Assembly: GCF_000346465.2 (NCBI RefSeq)
Contig: NC_034010.1
Coordinates: forward strand, 21,561,757-21,625,756
DNA: 64,000 bases
DNA from: Prunus persica
Taxonomy: Eukaryota > Streptophyta > Magnoliopsida > Rosales > Rosaceae
Direction: 5' to 3'
Both the position numbers and the translations under genes were made by a program. This document shows positions 28,405 through 39,298 of the stretch, piece by piece. Every line of letters starts with the position of its first letter. The first letter of the stretch is position 1. The notes under the pieces were generated by a model. It ran no database searches and was not told the origin of the DNA. It saw only the letters and a list, made by a program, of their open reading frames with translations.

Positions 28405-28942
28405 TCCTAAGGCCATAGGGTTTTGTTTCTGGGAACTTACAAGCAACTTCCCAGTGGGTCACTCATCCTGAAATTGCTTTAGTCCCAACTCGCTTAACTT
28501 CGGAGTTTTCATGACTCCGAAGCCAGTGAGCTCCCAAAAGGCCTCGTGCTATATGGAGGCGGGCATGTACATATAAGGCACATCACCCCCTCTCCTTTGG
28601 TATCCTCCCTTAGGGGTCCGACGTCCTCGTTGGTACACTCGCACCACACTGCAGAGTGGCTCTGATACCAAATTGTCACATCCAGGGATCGGCTCTGCCG
28701 TAGCATGATATTGTCCGCTTTAGGTCCCCTATCTGCCCTCACGATTTTATTTATGGGAACTCACGAGCAACTTCCTAGTGGGTCACCCATTCTTGGATTG
28801 CTCCAGCCTCAACTCGCTTAACTTCGGAGTTCCCATGACTCCGAAGCCAGTGAGCTCCCGAAATGCCTTGTTTCATATGGAGGTAGGCATGTACATACGA
28901 GGCACATCACCCCATTCCATTGGTCGATGTGGGATGTTATAT
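28405..28942 (-). mobile_element. Cassandra TRIM retrotransposon with 5S-rRNA-like LTRs
   Basis: Two LTR copies in minus orientation surround a primer-binding site. The 5' LTR is about 28942-28674 and starts TATAACATCCCACATCGACC. The site TGGTATCAGAGC (rc at 28659-28670) follows directly and is complementary to initiator tRNA-Met. The 3' LTR at about 28600-28405 is incomplete and lacks its first 25 or so bases. Each LTR contains the 5S rRNA-like core with AACTCCGAAGTTAAGCGAG and a GGGTGACCCAC-type segment (rc at about 28768-28860 and 28445-28545), the defining feature of Cassandra. No coding capacity, as expected for a TRIM. Confidence 0.9.
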
Positions 28943-29129
28943 TATTTTTTTGGCTTTTAAGGTTTTAAGGTTTTAAATTTATTAAAATTCATTTTAAATA
29001 TATATGTATATATATATATATATACAAGGAGCTTCAGTTGAAGGACACCCATGTATGGCTCACTCGGTATTTTATTGCACTAATCCAAACATTTTATTTT
29101 GTAGATACTCATTCAAAGATCATCTCTGT

Positions 29130-30330
29130 AAATACAAGAGACGAGAGAGAAAGAGAGAGGACATTTGACTTCTTTTACCTTAGTCTTTAATCCTTTTACA
29201 GATACAAGAGATGAGCTTTGTTTAAGGAATTGCATGGGTACTGACAGTACGTATCGAAATTGAGTAGCCCAATCTTTATGTAGTGGTATTTTTCTTTTTA
29301 ATATTAGAAGATACTCCGAATTTAAATACTCTTTCTTGAGAGAAATATAAGTATAGCAAAAAAGCTAATTACATATTAACTAAACAAAGTGGAAATAACT
29401 TTTATTATTATTTTCAAGTTTGCAATTGTCGAAGAAAATATATTTTCTAATGACATATACTGCTTTTCCTAATGAAAAAAAAAAATCTTTCGATTTGGCT
29501 GCAGAAAACAGGTGTTAATTTTTTGTAGGGTAATGCCAATTTAGTCAGTCGCGTGGCAATATATTCCACTGATGGTTCATGCATTTCGGGAAACTTATGC
29601 CACCACATTTTATCACCCGTTATCCATCAGTAGTTGCTTCAAAGGAAAAAAGTTGTCCATGATCTCACAAGTAGCCAAGTATATTGACTTGCATTATCCA
29701 CTTGTGTACTATGTGGACCTAAACCTTTCATTTTATCTTAGCCAAACTTGACTAATTCGCAACTTGAATTTTCGTAGTGGGGATACCAAAATGTAACTTG
29801 TCTTTGATAACTGAATTAGTCTTTCAAATCTTGGAACCATTGAATTCGATGGAAACCTCGTGAGAAAGATCTGCTTAGTAACTCATATTTGTGCCTACAT
29901 CCCTCATCATGTGACACGAGAACTAAAATTCTCTCATCATGTAATATAAACAGAAACGAAAAACTGAGTTGATCATCATTTGCAAACATCACGAATTCTT
30001 ACCATGTCACTTGCTGAGATTCTTGATGGTGAACAAATGTAATTGACATGTGTAATTTTTCCAATGTCGGATATGTTGGACTTAGTTGATTATTAACATC
30101 ACTAAACTAATGTATTGTAAAAAAAGACAATACATTACTCTTAAATTCAAAGTATGTCAAGTCGTTTCACGGTGGAAAATGATGTTGTTCTAGATGCAAT
30201 GTCGTTTGGTTAAATGTATTATGTATGCGTCTGGACTTGCAAATTACTCCATCATGTGGAAGGTCGGTGACCAAACACAAAAGGTTTGTCAAATGCATAT
30301 GTAAGCCCTTTTATGTTACGTTAGATGATT
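29130..30330 (-). repeat. Orphan RLP upstream block, interrupted
   Basis: Copies of the RLP-A upstream sequence occur at 29140-29300 and 30234-30325, separated by about 930 bp of unrelated AT-rich DNA. No RLP coding sequence lies on the gene-ward side (below 29130), so this marks a lost receptor gene. The 930-bp interruption has no terminal motif that I could identify. Confidence 0.65.
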
Positions 30331-30837
30331 ATCCAACTCAAACTAATTTCCACTAAATAAAGAGGCCTAAAATCTTTGAAGCACTATTGCCAAACGTCCA
30401 TCCTCCAATGTGGGATTCTCAACTAGGGATTGCTTGATATTACTTCTTTCTATAGTACTCTCAGATTTCTACTCTCATATCCATAATCACTTATAAAGCA
30501 GTCTCATTCACCTAAGAACTTAAAAATAAAAGATAGTGAGCAACTCCTTTATAACAGCCATTAATTGGATTTCTTTAAATGAGTTTCTCTAGCTCTCTCT
30601 CTCTTTGAATGGGTTTCAAAAGCCAGTGCTATGATTTCATCGTTCGCTACTGTACTCTCCTCCATGCTAGTCCAATCGCTTGTTGTGCCTATCTCTCGTC
30701 CATGCTAGTCCAATCGCTTGTTTTATGAAATAGGATGAGGAAGATCTTCTCTACGGGTCAAAATAGGGTTATTGGGTAAAACTTGGTAAGTGTGTGGGTT
30801 TAAGTAAATAAAAACATATGCCGTCGTAGTTATAAAG

Positions 30838-30975
30838 TGATGGTTAAACTCGGATTTCTTAATTGCGCCAGAGGAGTTGCACTGTTGGGGCATTGGGTAT
30901 AGTTCCAAAGATGATGTTCATAAAAAAATTCAAAGTTTGAATGTGTGTTAGATGGTATATAGAACTGTATGATGA
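30838..30975 (-). pseudogene. Small RLP fragment
   Basis: About 140 bp match the RLP segment that encodes the repeat around MNNISGTIPKCLNNL (compare 32152-32285 and 47255-47350): on the plus strand GGTTAAACT, TTGGGTATAGTTCCA and GTGTGTTAGATGG are shared. No open reading frame remains. Confidence 0.65.
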
Positions 30976-31483
30976 CATGTTTCTCGGTAATTTGAATTGT
31001 GATTTCTCTCAATTCAGAGCTTGATTCCTAACCAATTTTCTATGCTCGTAAAGCTAATTAATCACTTTGTGACATATTTACTACAACGAGCACATGACAA
31101 GTAGTCTTGAACGGCGAGAACTACTAAATTGTTAGGCAAAGATTATATCTCGAAATTTCATCCAAATCAGAACCCATTTAGCCACTTAGTTATTATCAAA
31201 AGAGTTTCCTTGTTTATTGAAAACATTGTGTTCATTTATTCATTTGATCATAGTTAGATAGCTAAAATGCTCTTCCATTAGGATGAATTTTTAACAATAT
31301 GATCTTTCGCTGAAGATCTTAAAAGTAAACAGTTTGGATCAAGAAATGTATTGTAAATTGAACTAAAACGAGTGGTTAACGTCATATTAACTTACTAACT
31401 AGTTAGGACTTAAAAACAACAGACATTTTTCCATAAGTCACCAAATCGAGCTAAAATTGAAGTGAAACATGGTGTTGTAGATA

Positions 31484-32348
31484 TTATTCATTATCTGAAA
31501 TATAGTACAAAAATTTCAAAGGAAACTTATGTACAGCTGCCTTCACGGAAACCCAACCCCTATTTGAATCTGCATGCGCCCTGTTCAGTAGAATGATGCC
31601 ACAAACTCCCCAAAATCCAACAGCAAACCCAAGCCCAATACTGATGTAAAATCCTTGCGTGATCGGGTCCTTGTCTTCTTGATCACTAACTAACCACAGG
31701 TTGCTCATTTGAACATGTTTCCTCTAAACAACTACAAGTCTTTTTGAAGTGGAAGTCGACAAAGTAAAGGGTTTCCAGCATAAGCAGAAGGATCAAATCT
31801 TTGAAGCTGAGTGTCTATTGGAATTTTACCAGATAAGTTGTTGTTTGATAAAATCCAAGACACCAAGACCACGTAACTGAGAAAGGCTTGTTGGAATTCT
31901 ACTATGCATTTGGTTTCTTGATAAATCAAGGCAATCTAGTGATTGCAACTTCCAAATCTCCAGAGTTACTTGACTTGTTAAAAAGTTTCTCGATAGGTTT
32001 AAAGAAATATCCGCTGTTAACCGATTGTTTGATAGATGAATGCTCCTTACAAGACCCACGAATACGTTTGTATTTGGACATTATTCCTTTCCATATTAAG
32101 GATGCTTCATCATCATAACTACTCCCAGATAAAGTTCCATCTTATAAGTGATGGTTAAACTTGATTTTTTTTTTTTGAGCCAGAGCAGTTAAATTGTTCA
32201 GGCATTTAAGTATAGTTCTAGAGATGTTGTTCATCGAAAAAATCCAAAATGTGAAAGTGTGTTAGATGGCATAATTGTGATGGTATGCTTCCATAGAAGT
32301 GATTAGACAGCATGATAGCCAAATTTGAAAGGCTAACCCCTAACCATG
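31484..32348 (-). pseudogene. Receptor-like protein pseudogene 2 (C-terminal part)
   Basis: A broken copy of the C-terminal third of an RLP, closest to the gene at 46531-49380. Pieces in different frames read GLVRSIHLSNNRLT, LDLSRNQMHSRIPTSLSQLRG, AGNPLLCRLPLQKDL and, in the membrane segment, QGFYISIGLGFAVGFWGVCG. Several frameshifts and a deleted LRR segment (NNRLTADISLNLSRN) are visible. The homology ends abruptly near 32348, where transposon-like sequence starts, so the upstream two thirds are missing. No functional product is expected. Confidence 0.88.
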
Positions 32349-32480
32349 CAGGCAGTGGCGGAGCCACTCCTAGGCCTGGAGTGGCCCTCTCCCCCCCATA
32401 TTTTTTATCTCTCCACTATTATATTATATATAACATATAGAACTAGTACTAAACAACTTATAATTTAAGTTAGAATTCCC
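32349..32480 (+). mobile_element. Possible hAT-type transposon end
   Basis: Starts CAGTGGCGGAGCCACTCC, a sequence found at the ends of many plant hAT-type elements, followed by a GGCCTGGAGTGGCCC segment and a C-run. It abuts the point at which RLP pseudogene 2 breaks off. The opposite end was not found. Confidence 0.45.
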
Positions 32481-32742
32481 TCTAAAACAAATTAGACATG
32501 ACTAAATTAGAAATATATTGAGCTCTAGACATGTAAATCTCGAATACTTAAGTGTTTTATATACTTGTATTTTCTATTCTAGCCGCCCAACTTTACAATT
32601 CTCACTTGAATCATTGGAATGTCTTCAGGTTTTATTTAATGTTTTTCTCTCCTTTTGTTTTCTTTTTTTGTTTGTACATATACCATGATTCAAAATTCGC
32701 TAGTGTAAAGAGGTATTTGCAATCTTCATTAAAGTCCCTTTA

Positions 32743-33024
32743 ACCCATTCAAAATTAGCTACTGTCTTCAGGTCCCATTCATAATAAGGATGGGTTACCT
32801 TATCCACCCCATCATTAGTTTGGGACTAGTGAGGAATTTGACGATACCACCACCGGTTGGTTGGGTCGTCTTCTACCTGTGTTTCCTCTAGTCTTTATAT
32901 TTGTCTATTCTATTTTTCTAGTTGCAGTTGTCCGTTAGCTTTGGACTCTAGCTTTGTAACTTTGGCTTTTTGCCCTGATAATGTTATTCCAGTTTGACCA
33001 AAAAAAAAAAAGAAAAAAAAAAAG
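32743..33024 (+). mobile_element. Poly(A)-tailed retroelement insertion (LINE 3' end)
   Basis: About 270-280 bp present in block C left but absent from the right copy. It ends in A-rich sequence (about 24 bp, one G) and is flanked by AAGTCCCTTTAACC on the left and GAGTCCCTCTAACC on the right, an imperfect target-site duplication of about 14 bp. The empty site in the right copy (AGTCCCTCTAACC at about 45300) has one copy. No coding sequence recognised; it is probably a 5'-truncated LINE. Confidence 0.7.
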
Positions 33025-33129
33025 AGTCCCTCTAACCTATAAAATAATTACAACGACCACATATTTTTCAAAACCTCCTAAATATCTATTTGAGTGAGCC
33101 ATTGAAATTGGGGTCCAAGTTCCTTATAA

Positions 33130-33450
33130 AGCTTTAAGTGAGACACTCAGCACACGCTTAATTTGGCTATACACAGGGGCCATGGTAGGGTCATTATAGA
33201 AACCGACTGTAAGGTTTTATTAACAACGGAGCCTAGACTATCCTTCCTCTTGTTCAGGAGATTAGAAGACTTGAGGCATGTTTTGACCAAGTCGAGTGGC
33301 GATGGATTCCTAGAAATTTGAATCGTGCAGCTCATGTAGCTGCAAAGATTAGTTTGGGAGAGGCGAAGCTACAAAGCTGGGCTAATCAGCCCCCACCCTC
33401 CCTAGTTCACGTTCTGGCATCGGAAGGGCTACCGTGCCTACCCTTCTAAT
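33130..33450 (+). pseudogene. LINE RNase H domain remnant
   Basis: Plus-strand translation gives VIIETDCKVLL, which holds the RNase H E-T-D motif, then after a frame change LVQEIRRLEACFDQVEW, RWIPRNLNRAAHVAAKISLG and PPPSLVHVLASEGLPC. This is the C-terminal RNase H of plant non-LTR retrotransposons. It is broken and has no upstream reverse transcriptase. The right-hand duplicate at about 45490-45690 keeps the second half. Confidence 0.8.
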
Positions 33451-34187
33451 TGTACCTGTTTGGTTGGGAAGATTCTTTTTGCGAAACATATGTTGGGTTG
33501 TATTAGCTAGAATTTTCCTGAATTTGTTTTCTTATTTAGTTTGCTTCTCCCTGTAATCTGTTCCTCAAGTTTTGGGGTTTTTAATGCATTTCTCTCATGA
33601 TGAAATATAATGTCAAAGTGCATTTCCCAGACTAGCAATCTTCATTTCTAGGATTGAACTCAAATTCCATTGGTTTATTCATAAGAGCAATACAGTAAAA
33701 GGCAATTCAGCATCTACATTGAAAGGGGAAAAAAAAAAAAAAAAAAAAACTTGCTTGAATCAGAGAAAAACCATGAGGTGCATCAGAACATACCAAATAG
33801 TTCATGATAGAAGTTCCAATTACAAATAATGGTACAACTTATTTACTAAAGATGGTTTATATTTCAAAAAGACCCTTTATCATCACTCAAATACTCGAAA
33901 GCTAGTACAAATATAGGAGCAGTCCTTCGTCCCGGCTGCATCTCTCGAAGTTTGCCACAAAATCATGCCCCAAGGCTTGTGCTAACATTTTTCCAATTTA
34001 TTAAGTGATATTGTATAACAACATAAAAATAATAATACCTATACACGTGGTACATATGTGTCCTTGACAAAATTACATGGATTATTTGTGACTTTTAGCC
34101 AACTCTTTATTTGTGACTTTTAACCAAAATTACATGTATTTATAGCTACCCATGCTACAATATTATTTTTTTATTTTTTATTTTTTC

Positions 34188-35790
34188 AATGACCTTTTCC
34201 ATTGAGAAGAGTTATAGCATACTAAACTCATATACACTATACAGATACTAGTACTCGAATCGAGGACCTTTCCTGGAGGGAGCATTTGCTCCAAACCACT
34301 ACACTAGTGGGTCCTTTGCAAACCCTGCTACAAATTAAGTTGGACACTAATTGTAATTTCCATGATGCAATTAAGTGGCTAGATGTTGACTTGACTTAAG
34401 TAATTAAATAAATTTGAGTTTTTAATTAGTTTGGATCACACTATATTGATTGACTTGATAGACAAAACAAGCTTCATGCTGAAGAGTATACAAATCAAAT
34501 AATCACTTTTTCTTTTTTCAATAATTTCTAATTTTATATTGGAGAAATTTTTTCAAGGTAAGCTAAGTGGAACTACTCGACTTTTGGCCCAATATTTCCT
34601 AATTTCCTTCCCAGGCAACTATTAATCTAGACTAGACTTGAGAATTGAGATGGTGATTTGCCTTCCAACGCACATCAAACTCTTTCTCACTATTGTCTTG
34701 TAGTTGTTGACTCGACTTGACTTGACTTGAGATGGTTGGTAACTGAAACTTTCGGTGTCCACACAATCTTTTAAATTTGCCTCCCATCCAAGGTTGGGCA
34801 CAAGCTACAATTATCTTCTTGCAAATATGGACCTTGACTTAACTGAAACATATGTCTAACAACCCAATATTATTATTGTACGTATATATTTATTGATATT
34901 TATATAGTAAAGCATAAATCTCCCACCAATCACATATTAAAAATAAGATAAATTAATATTACATGTGGTGTTAAGATTACTCTAAAAAATTTCTCATATT
35001 ATAATTTATAGTGATGATCACAAAATTCTTAAGTAGGAAGAGTATATTTAGTGCTGAATCTGATCGCTAAAGTTTTGGAGCAAGGAGTTCAAAGTGTCCT
35101 TCATTTTGTATTCAGCTTCACCTCTATTAGTGAGATGGTGCACAAGTTGGTCTATAAAGATAATCTCCCTAGCCATCAAGGTAAATAAACTACATGTATT
35201 ATTTGTGACTTTTAGCTAACTCTTTATGAATAGGGATGGTCCCCAATGTTTGTGTAGATGGATAATCCTTGATGGGGACTAGGTAGAGGATGAGGATGAT
35301 AAATTTTTGCAAGGATAGGGATGTGGGAGGAAAATCCATCCGGTTGCCATCCTCAATTGACTTGACTTAATTGATCGGCATAAAGATAGATAAAATCTAC
35401 AGTTCCTAGCTTATTCATTGAATGTTATGCTAAAGAGTATCGAAATCAGAGGAGCAAAATCATCCTGGAGGATATGAGCTTTTCCATTGATTGGATACCA
35501 TTCTCAGTTAGGCTTTAGTTTAAAGTTTTAAACGTCTCTGTCTAATTATAATAAATAAATTATTAGTTATTTGATAAGAAAATGTTTAAGTTTGACAAGA
35601 TTTTGCATAATGCTGCAATCTATGGAAAAGAAAAGAAACAAAGTTAATTGGCTTTCTGTAAATCTTATGATCTAAAATACTCTGCAGAAATGTTTGGAGA
35701 AGTCCCAATGAAGTTCTTACAAACAAGATAAGTAACAAATCATTTACCAAGGAAAATTCCCACTACATAATTCCTTATTACAAAAAAGAC
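34188..35790. repeat. Duplicated block A, right copy
   Basis: Counterpart of 21790-23470. It consists of an RLP promoter-like part (34190-34950, with clustered TTGAC motifs at about 34700-34740) followed by the 3' flank of the intact RLP-B (35490 onward). The promoter-like part therefore belonged to a receptor that once lay to the left. Confidence 0.85.
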
Positions 35791-36018
35791 ACAAATCTTT
35801 ATAATGGAGTTGAGCAATATTAATCCAATATATACTTGAAAACTTCCACAGATATATAATTGCTTCCATGGCAACGGTACCGGTGCACTCTTCAAGTCAA
35901 GTGAAGCATGGATGTCGCCTCAGAGCTAAAAGTAAACAAACACCTGTAAGTTTCGAAAATATAGTTAATTATAAAAACCAAATTAAACAAAAAGAAGAGT
36001 TCATGTACTTACATCTTA

Positions 36019-38862
36019 TCAATTAAGCGTATCCTTGAGTTGCCGCTTGATCAAAGCTACTCTCACATAAAGCCAATCATTTAAACCATTTAGGAACTTG
36101 AAGTATTCGTATCGCCATGACCTCTTGAATATCAAAGTGAAGCAAACTCCCCAAAATCCTGCAACAAACCCAAGCGCCATACTGATGTAAAATCCCAATG
36201 TTATAAGCTCATATGTATCCTTTGTATTGCTATACTCAGAGGGATCAGCACACATCTTTAGAAGTGGAGCTCCACAGAGTTGAGGATTTTCAGCATAAAC
36301 AGAGCGATCAAAGCTTTGGAGCTGAGTCCCAATTGGAATTTGGCCCGACAAGTTGTTATATGACAAGTCCAAGACAGCAAGACGATCTATTCGAGCAAGG
36401 CTCGTTGGAATTCTTCCACTTATCCGGTTTCTCGATAAATCAAGAGAATCCAGTGACTGCAAGTTTCCGATCTCTGGAGTTATTTGACCTGTTAACTGGT
36501 TTCTCGAAAGGTTTAAAGAAACCAATTCCACAAGATAAGTGATTTCACTTGGAATCTCCCCTGTTAATCTATTGCTTGACAGATCAATTCTTTTCACTAG
36601 CCCCAAAATACTTTTGTATGTGGACATTCTTCCTTTCCATATGAAAGTTGCATCATCCTCATAACTATTACCAGGAAATACGATCTTATCATTTTCTTTC
36701 CTATAATAATGTGTGCTGGTTAGACTTGAATTTCCTTTCTGAGACAGAGCAGTCAAATTGTTGAGGCATTTTGGTATGCTTCCAGAGATGTTGTTCATAG
36801 AGAAATCCAAAATTTGAACGTGTACTAGATGACATAATTGTGGGGGCATGCTTCCATTGAAGTTATTAAAGGAAAGCATCAAGATAACCAAATTCTTGAA
36901 GCTGACCCCTAACCATGTAGGTATTGGTCCTGATAATTTATTATTTCCTAGATCAATAACTTCTAAACTTGTGCAATTCTTCAAGGATGATGGCAATTCT
37001 CCAGCAAAACTGTTGTTTCTTAATTTCAATGTTTCGATTTTAAACAAAGAGCCTATTGTCGTCGGAATTTTTCCAGAAAAAGCATTGTTACTCAAATCAA
37101 GCATGACTAGATTCTCCAACTTGTTCCAACAATCAGGAAGTTCTCCAGAAACACTGTTGCTTGAGAGATTTAGAAACGTTAAACTCGTTGCACTTGCACA
37201 CAAGAGAGAAAGCGATCCTGAAATGTTATTATTGGAGAGGTCCAAATATGAGGCTTGTAATAGAGTTGAGGGAATTGGACCTTGTATTTGGTTCGAACTC
37301 AAATATACTTCTGGGAAGATTGCAAAATTCACGGTCAAATTTGCAAAAATTCCTCTGATTTGGTTGTTGGAGAGATTAATAAATACCGAGTTACAGAACA
37401 TACTCCAGAACCAACTTGGAAGGATATCAGAAATCTCAGCATCCGAAATATCAAGGGCTAAACAATCATTCTGAGTTTGAAGCCATTTTGGGAAATGTGG
37501 ACCCATCTTGCAAGATGACAACAATATGGTATCCAATTGGAAAGGAGGAACCCAATCAGAAGGGAAGTTTAAAACAAGTGAGTTAGAGGATAAATCCAAA
37601 GAACTTAAATTGTGGAGATGGGAGAAATGGGTTTCTGACACCACCCCTTCCAAAGAGTTCATGCCAAAATCGATGTGTTCCAGTTGAGACATTTGCCCAA
37701 TACTTTCAGGTATTCTTCCGGTCAATTGATTATTATTCACAGACAAGATTTGCAAAGATGAAAAAGTTGTAAGATTAGTTAATGAGCCAGCAAGATCATT
37801 GTGAGAGAGATCCAAAGTCTCTAATGAATTTTGAGTACATGTGGGCAAAAGCTGAACAAACTTGGATAATTGTCCACTCAGACGATTTCCTGGAATATCT
37901 AGGAATTGCAAACTACATAGCCTAGCAAACGAATTCGGGTTTCCTCCTTCAATCTGGTTATCAGAGAGATCCAGACTTGCAAGAGAGCTCATGTTTCCAA
38001 TGACATCAGGAATTAAACCGGTTAGATTGTTTTTAGAGAGGTTAAGGTCAACAAGGCTTGCAGTAGTGTAGTTGGACAACCAAAGAAAAATTGTAGAAGT
38101 GAGATGGTTGTCTCTGAGATTAAGATCTGTAAGAGATGTGGAAGAATTTATGTTAGAAAAAGGAGTGGAATGAATTCTAGGAGGAGGAGGAGGAAGACTG
38201 CAGTCCCTTAGATCCAAGTGTCTTAGTTTAGGGAGCTTATTAACTGCTTCCGGCCAATCGAAAATATTACTGAGATTGACGTCGCTTATGTCCAAATCGG
38301 TTAAAGAAGAAAGACCAGTGAGCCAGTTAAGATTTTCTACATTAAACTGATTACCGCCGAGGTGGAGATATTGCAATTGCGTGAGGTTTCCAATCTGACT
38401 TGGAATTTGACCACCAAAATTACAGGAAGAGAGATCTAGATACCTTAGATTAGTTAGAGAACCAACGGAATCTGGAACTTGGCTCCCATTGAAATCAATT
38501 TCTCCAAGGTCCAAATGTTGTAAATGTTGCAACTCAATCAGTTTAGGACTAATCATCTTACCTTTTGAAAGATAATCTTCAAGATCAAGTTGAATAACAT
38601 GGCCAGTGTGGTTGTTACAAGAGACTCCAATCCATCTGCAACAATCTTGTTTATGGGATTCCGAACTCCATGAAGAGAGGCTGTTGTACTCATCCACCAG
38701 GCCACGTTTGAATGCAAGGAGTGCTTGCCTTTCCCTCTCTACGCAAGTCCCGGTCGCATTAGCATCCTTGTCGCTGCGGCCAACTTCTCCTCCTTTGACA
38801 TTTTGTAGCAAAAGTAGCGCAAATGCAAGAAAGAGTTTCAAGCACCTCCCGTGACCCTGCAT
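36019..38862 (-). CDS. RLP-B: EIX2-type leucine-rich-repeat receptor-like protein (947 aa), intact
   Basis: A single uninterrupted frame with all parts of the family. Signal peptide about 1-24 (LFLAFALLLLQNVKG). LRRNT with CVERERQALLAFKRGLVDEY and DCCRWIGVSC (about 40-85). A long run of plant-type LRRs (LxxLxLSxNxLxGxIP), with N-glycosylation sites such as NNLT and NLSS. A non-LRR island around YYRKENDKIVFPG and FIWKGRMS. More LRRs and a cap (NPQLCGAPLLKMC). A GxxxG-bearing membrane helix at about 890-912 (GFYISMALGFVAGFWG). A 35-residue basic tail with no kinase. Such RLPs recognise microbial or damage patterns at the plasma membrane and signal through SOBIR1/BAK1-type kinases. The ligand cannot be told from sequence. 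EIX2 likeness rests on domain order and motifs. Confidence 0.93.
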   Translation of the reverse strand: MQGHGRCLKLFLAFALLLLQNVKGGEVGRSDKDANATGTCVERERQALLAFKRGLVDEYNSLSSWSSESHKQDCCRWIGVSCNNHTGHVIQLDLEDYLSKGKMISPKLIELQHLQHLDLGEIDFNGSQVPDSVGSLTNLRYLDLSSCNFGGQIPSQIGNLTQLQYLHLGGNQFNVENLNWLTGLSSLTDLDISDVNLSNIFDWPEAVNKLPKLRHLDLRDCSLPPPPPRIHSTPFSNINSSTSLTDLNLRDNHLTSTIFLWLSNYTTASLVDLNLSKNNLTGLIPDVIGNMSSLASLDLSDNQIEGGNPNSFARLCSLQFLDIPGNRLSGQLSKFVQLLPTCTQNSLETLDLSHNDLAGSLTNLTTFSSLQILSVNNNQLTGRIPESIGQMSQLEHIDFGMNSLEGVVSETHFSHLHNLSSLDLSSNSLVLNFPSDWVPPFQLDTILLSSCKMGPHFPKWLQTQNDCLALDISDAEISDILPSWFWSMFCNSVFINLSNNQIRGIFANLTVNFAIFPEVYLSSNQIQGPIPSTLLQASYLDLSNNNISGSLSLLCASATSLTFLNLSSNSVSGELPDCWNKLENLVMLDLSNNAFSGKIPTTIGSLFKIETLKLRNNSFAGELPSSLKNCTSLEVIDLGNNKLSGPIPTWLGVSFKNLVILMLSFNNFNGSMPPQLCHLVHVQILDFSMNNISGSIPKCLNNLTALSQKGNSSLTSTHYYRKENDKIVFPGNSYEDDATFIWKGRMSTYKSILGLVKRIDLSSNRLTGEIPSEITYLVELVSLNLSRNQLTGQITPEIGNLQSLDSLDLSRNRISGRIPTSLARIDRLAVLDLSYNNLSGQIPIGTQLQSFDRSVYAENPQLCGAPLLKMCADPSEYSNTKDTYELITLGFYISMALGFVAGFWGVCFTLIFKRSWRYEYFKFLNGLNDWLYVRVALIKRQLKDTLN

Positions 38863-39259
38863 ATGTTAATATATTCAAAAGCAAGATCAACTCGATCCAA
38901 TGAAGAGGCACGACTGTTTAGGGTTTATATAATGTCAAAGATGGAGCACAAGCACATATGCAAACACTGCAAGTATATTGATATATGGTTTGTCTCCGTG
39001 CTTCTCCTTATACGAGCTTGCATAAAATATATATATAGGGGTAAAAAAGAAAGTCTTTAATGACTTGAACTGACTTGATTTGTATTCCAGAATGCAGGTC
39101 TTGACTGGACTTAAATTGACTTGAGATGGTAATTAACGTGCCTCCCATGTCTACTCAATTATTTAATTTGCTTGCCTATCGGTGGAACACGCCAACTAGT
39201 GTAGTAGACCAATCCTTGTACAATTCTCTTATCGTATACACTTCTAAAAATTCTACATA

Positions 39260-39263
<4 letters not shown>
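38863..39263 (-). promoter_or_regulatory. RLP-B upstream region with clustered TTGAC (W-box core) motifs
   Basis: Between 39058 and 39130 several GACTTGA/TTGACT units occur (ACTTGAACTGACTTGATT, TCTTGACTGG, AAATTGACTTGAGATGG). The arrangement recurs at about 22435-22465 and 34705-34740, in the promoter-like part of duplicated block A. TTGAC is the core bound by WRKY factors, so pathogen-responsive control is a reasonable inference. Confidence 0.45.

Positions 39264-39295
<32 letters not shown>
39264..39295. repeat. (AT)n microsatellite
   Basis: About 16 AT units in the RLP-B upstream region. Confidence 0.95.

Positions 39296-39298
<3 letters not shown>

Larger units (their letters stand above)
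32500..33935. repeat. Duplicated block C, left copy
   Basis: Matches 45060-46206 from ATTAGAAATAT/TAAGTGTTTTATATA through the LINE RNase H remnant to GCAGTCCTTCGTCCC, where similarity stops. In the right copy the sequence continues into the 3' flank of an intact RLP (46531). Here the RLP is absent. The left copy has an extra LINE insertion (about 32743-33024); the right copy lacks about 60-70 bp of the RNase H remnant. Confidence 0.85.

Noticed and set aside
28445..28860. Two 5S rRNA genes
   Set aside because: The 5S-like segments are diverged and lie within paired LTRs with a primer-binding site between them, so they belong to Cassandra.
36213..38071. Long frames on the plus strand opposite RLP-B (109 and 208 codons)
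   Set aside because: Antisense shadows of LRR coding sequence, whose repeats keep opposite frames open.
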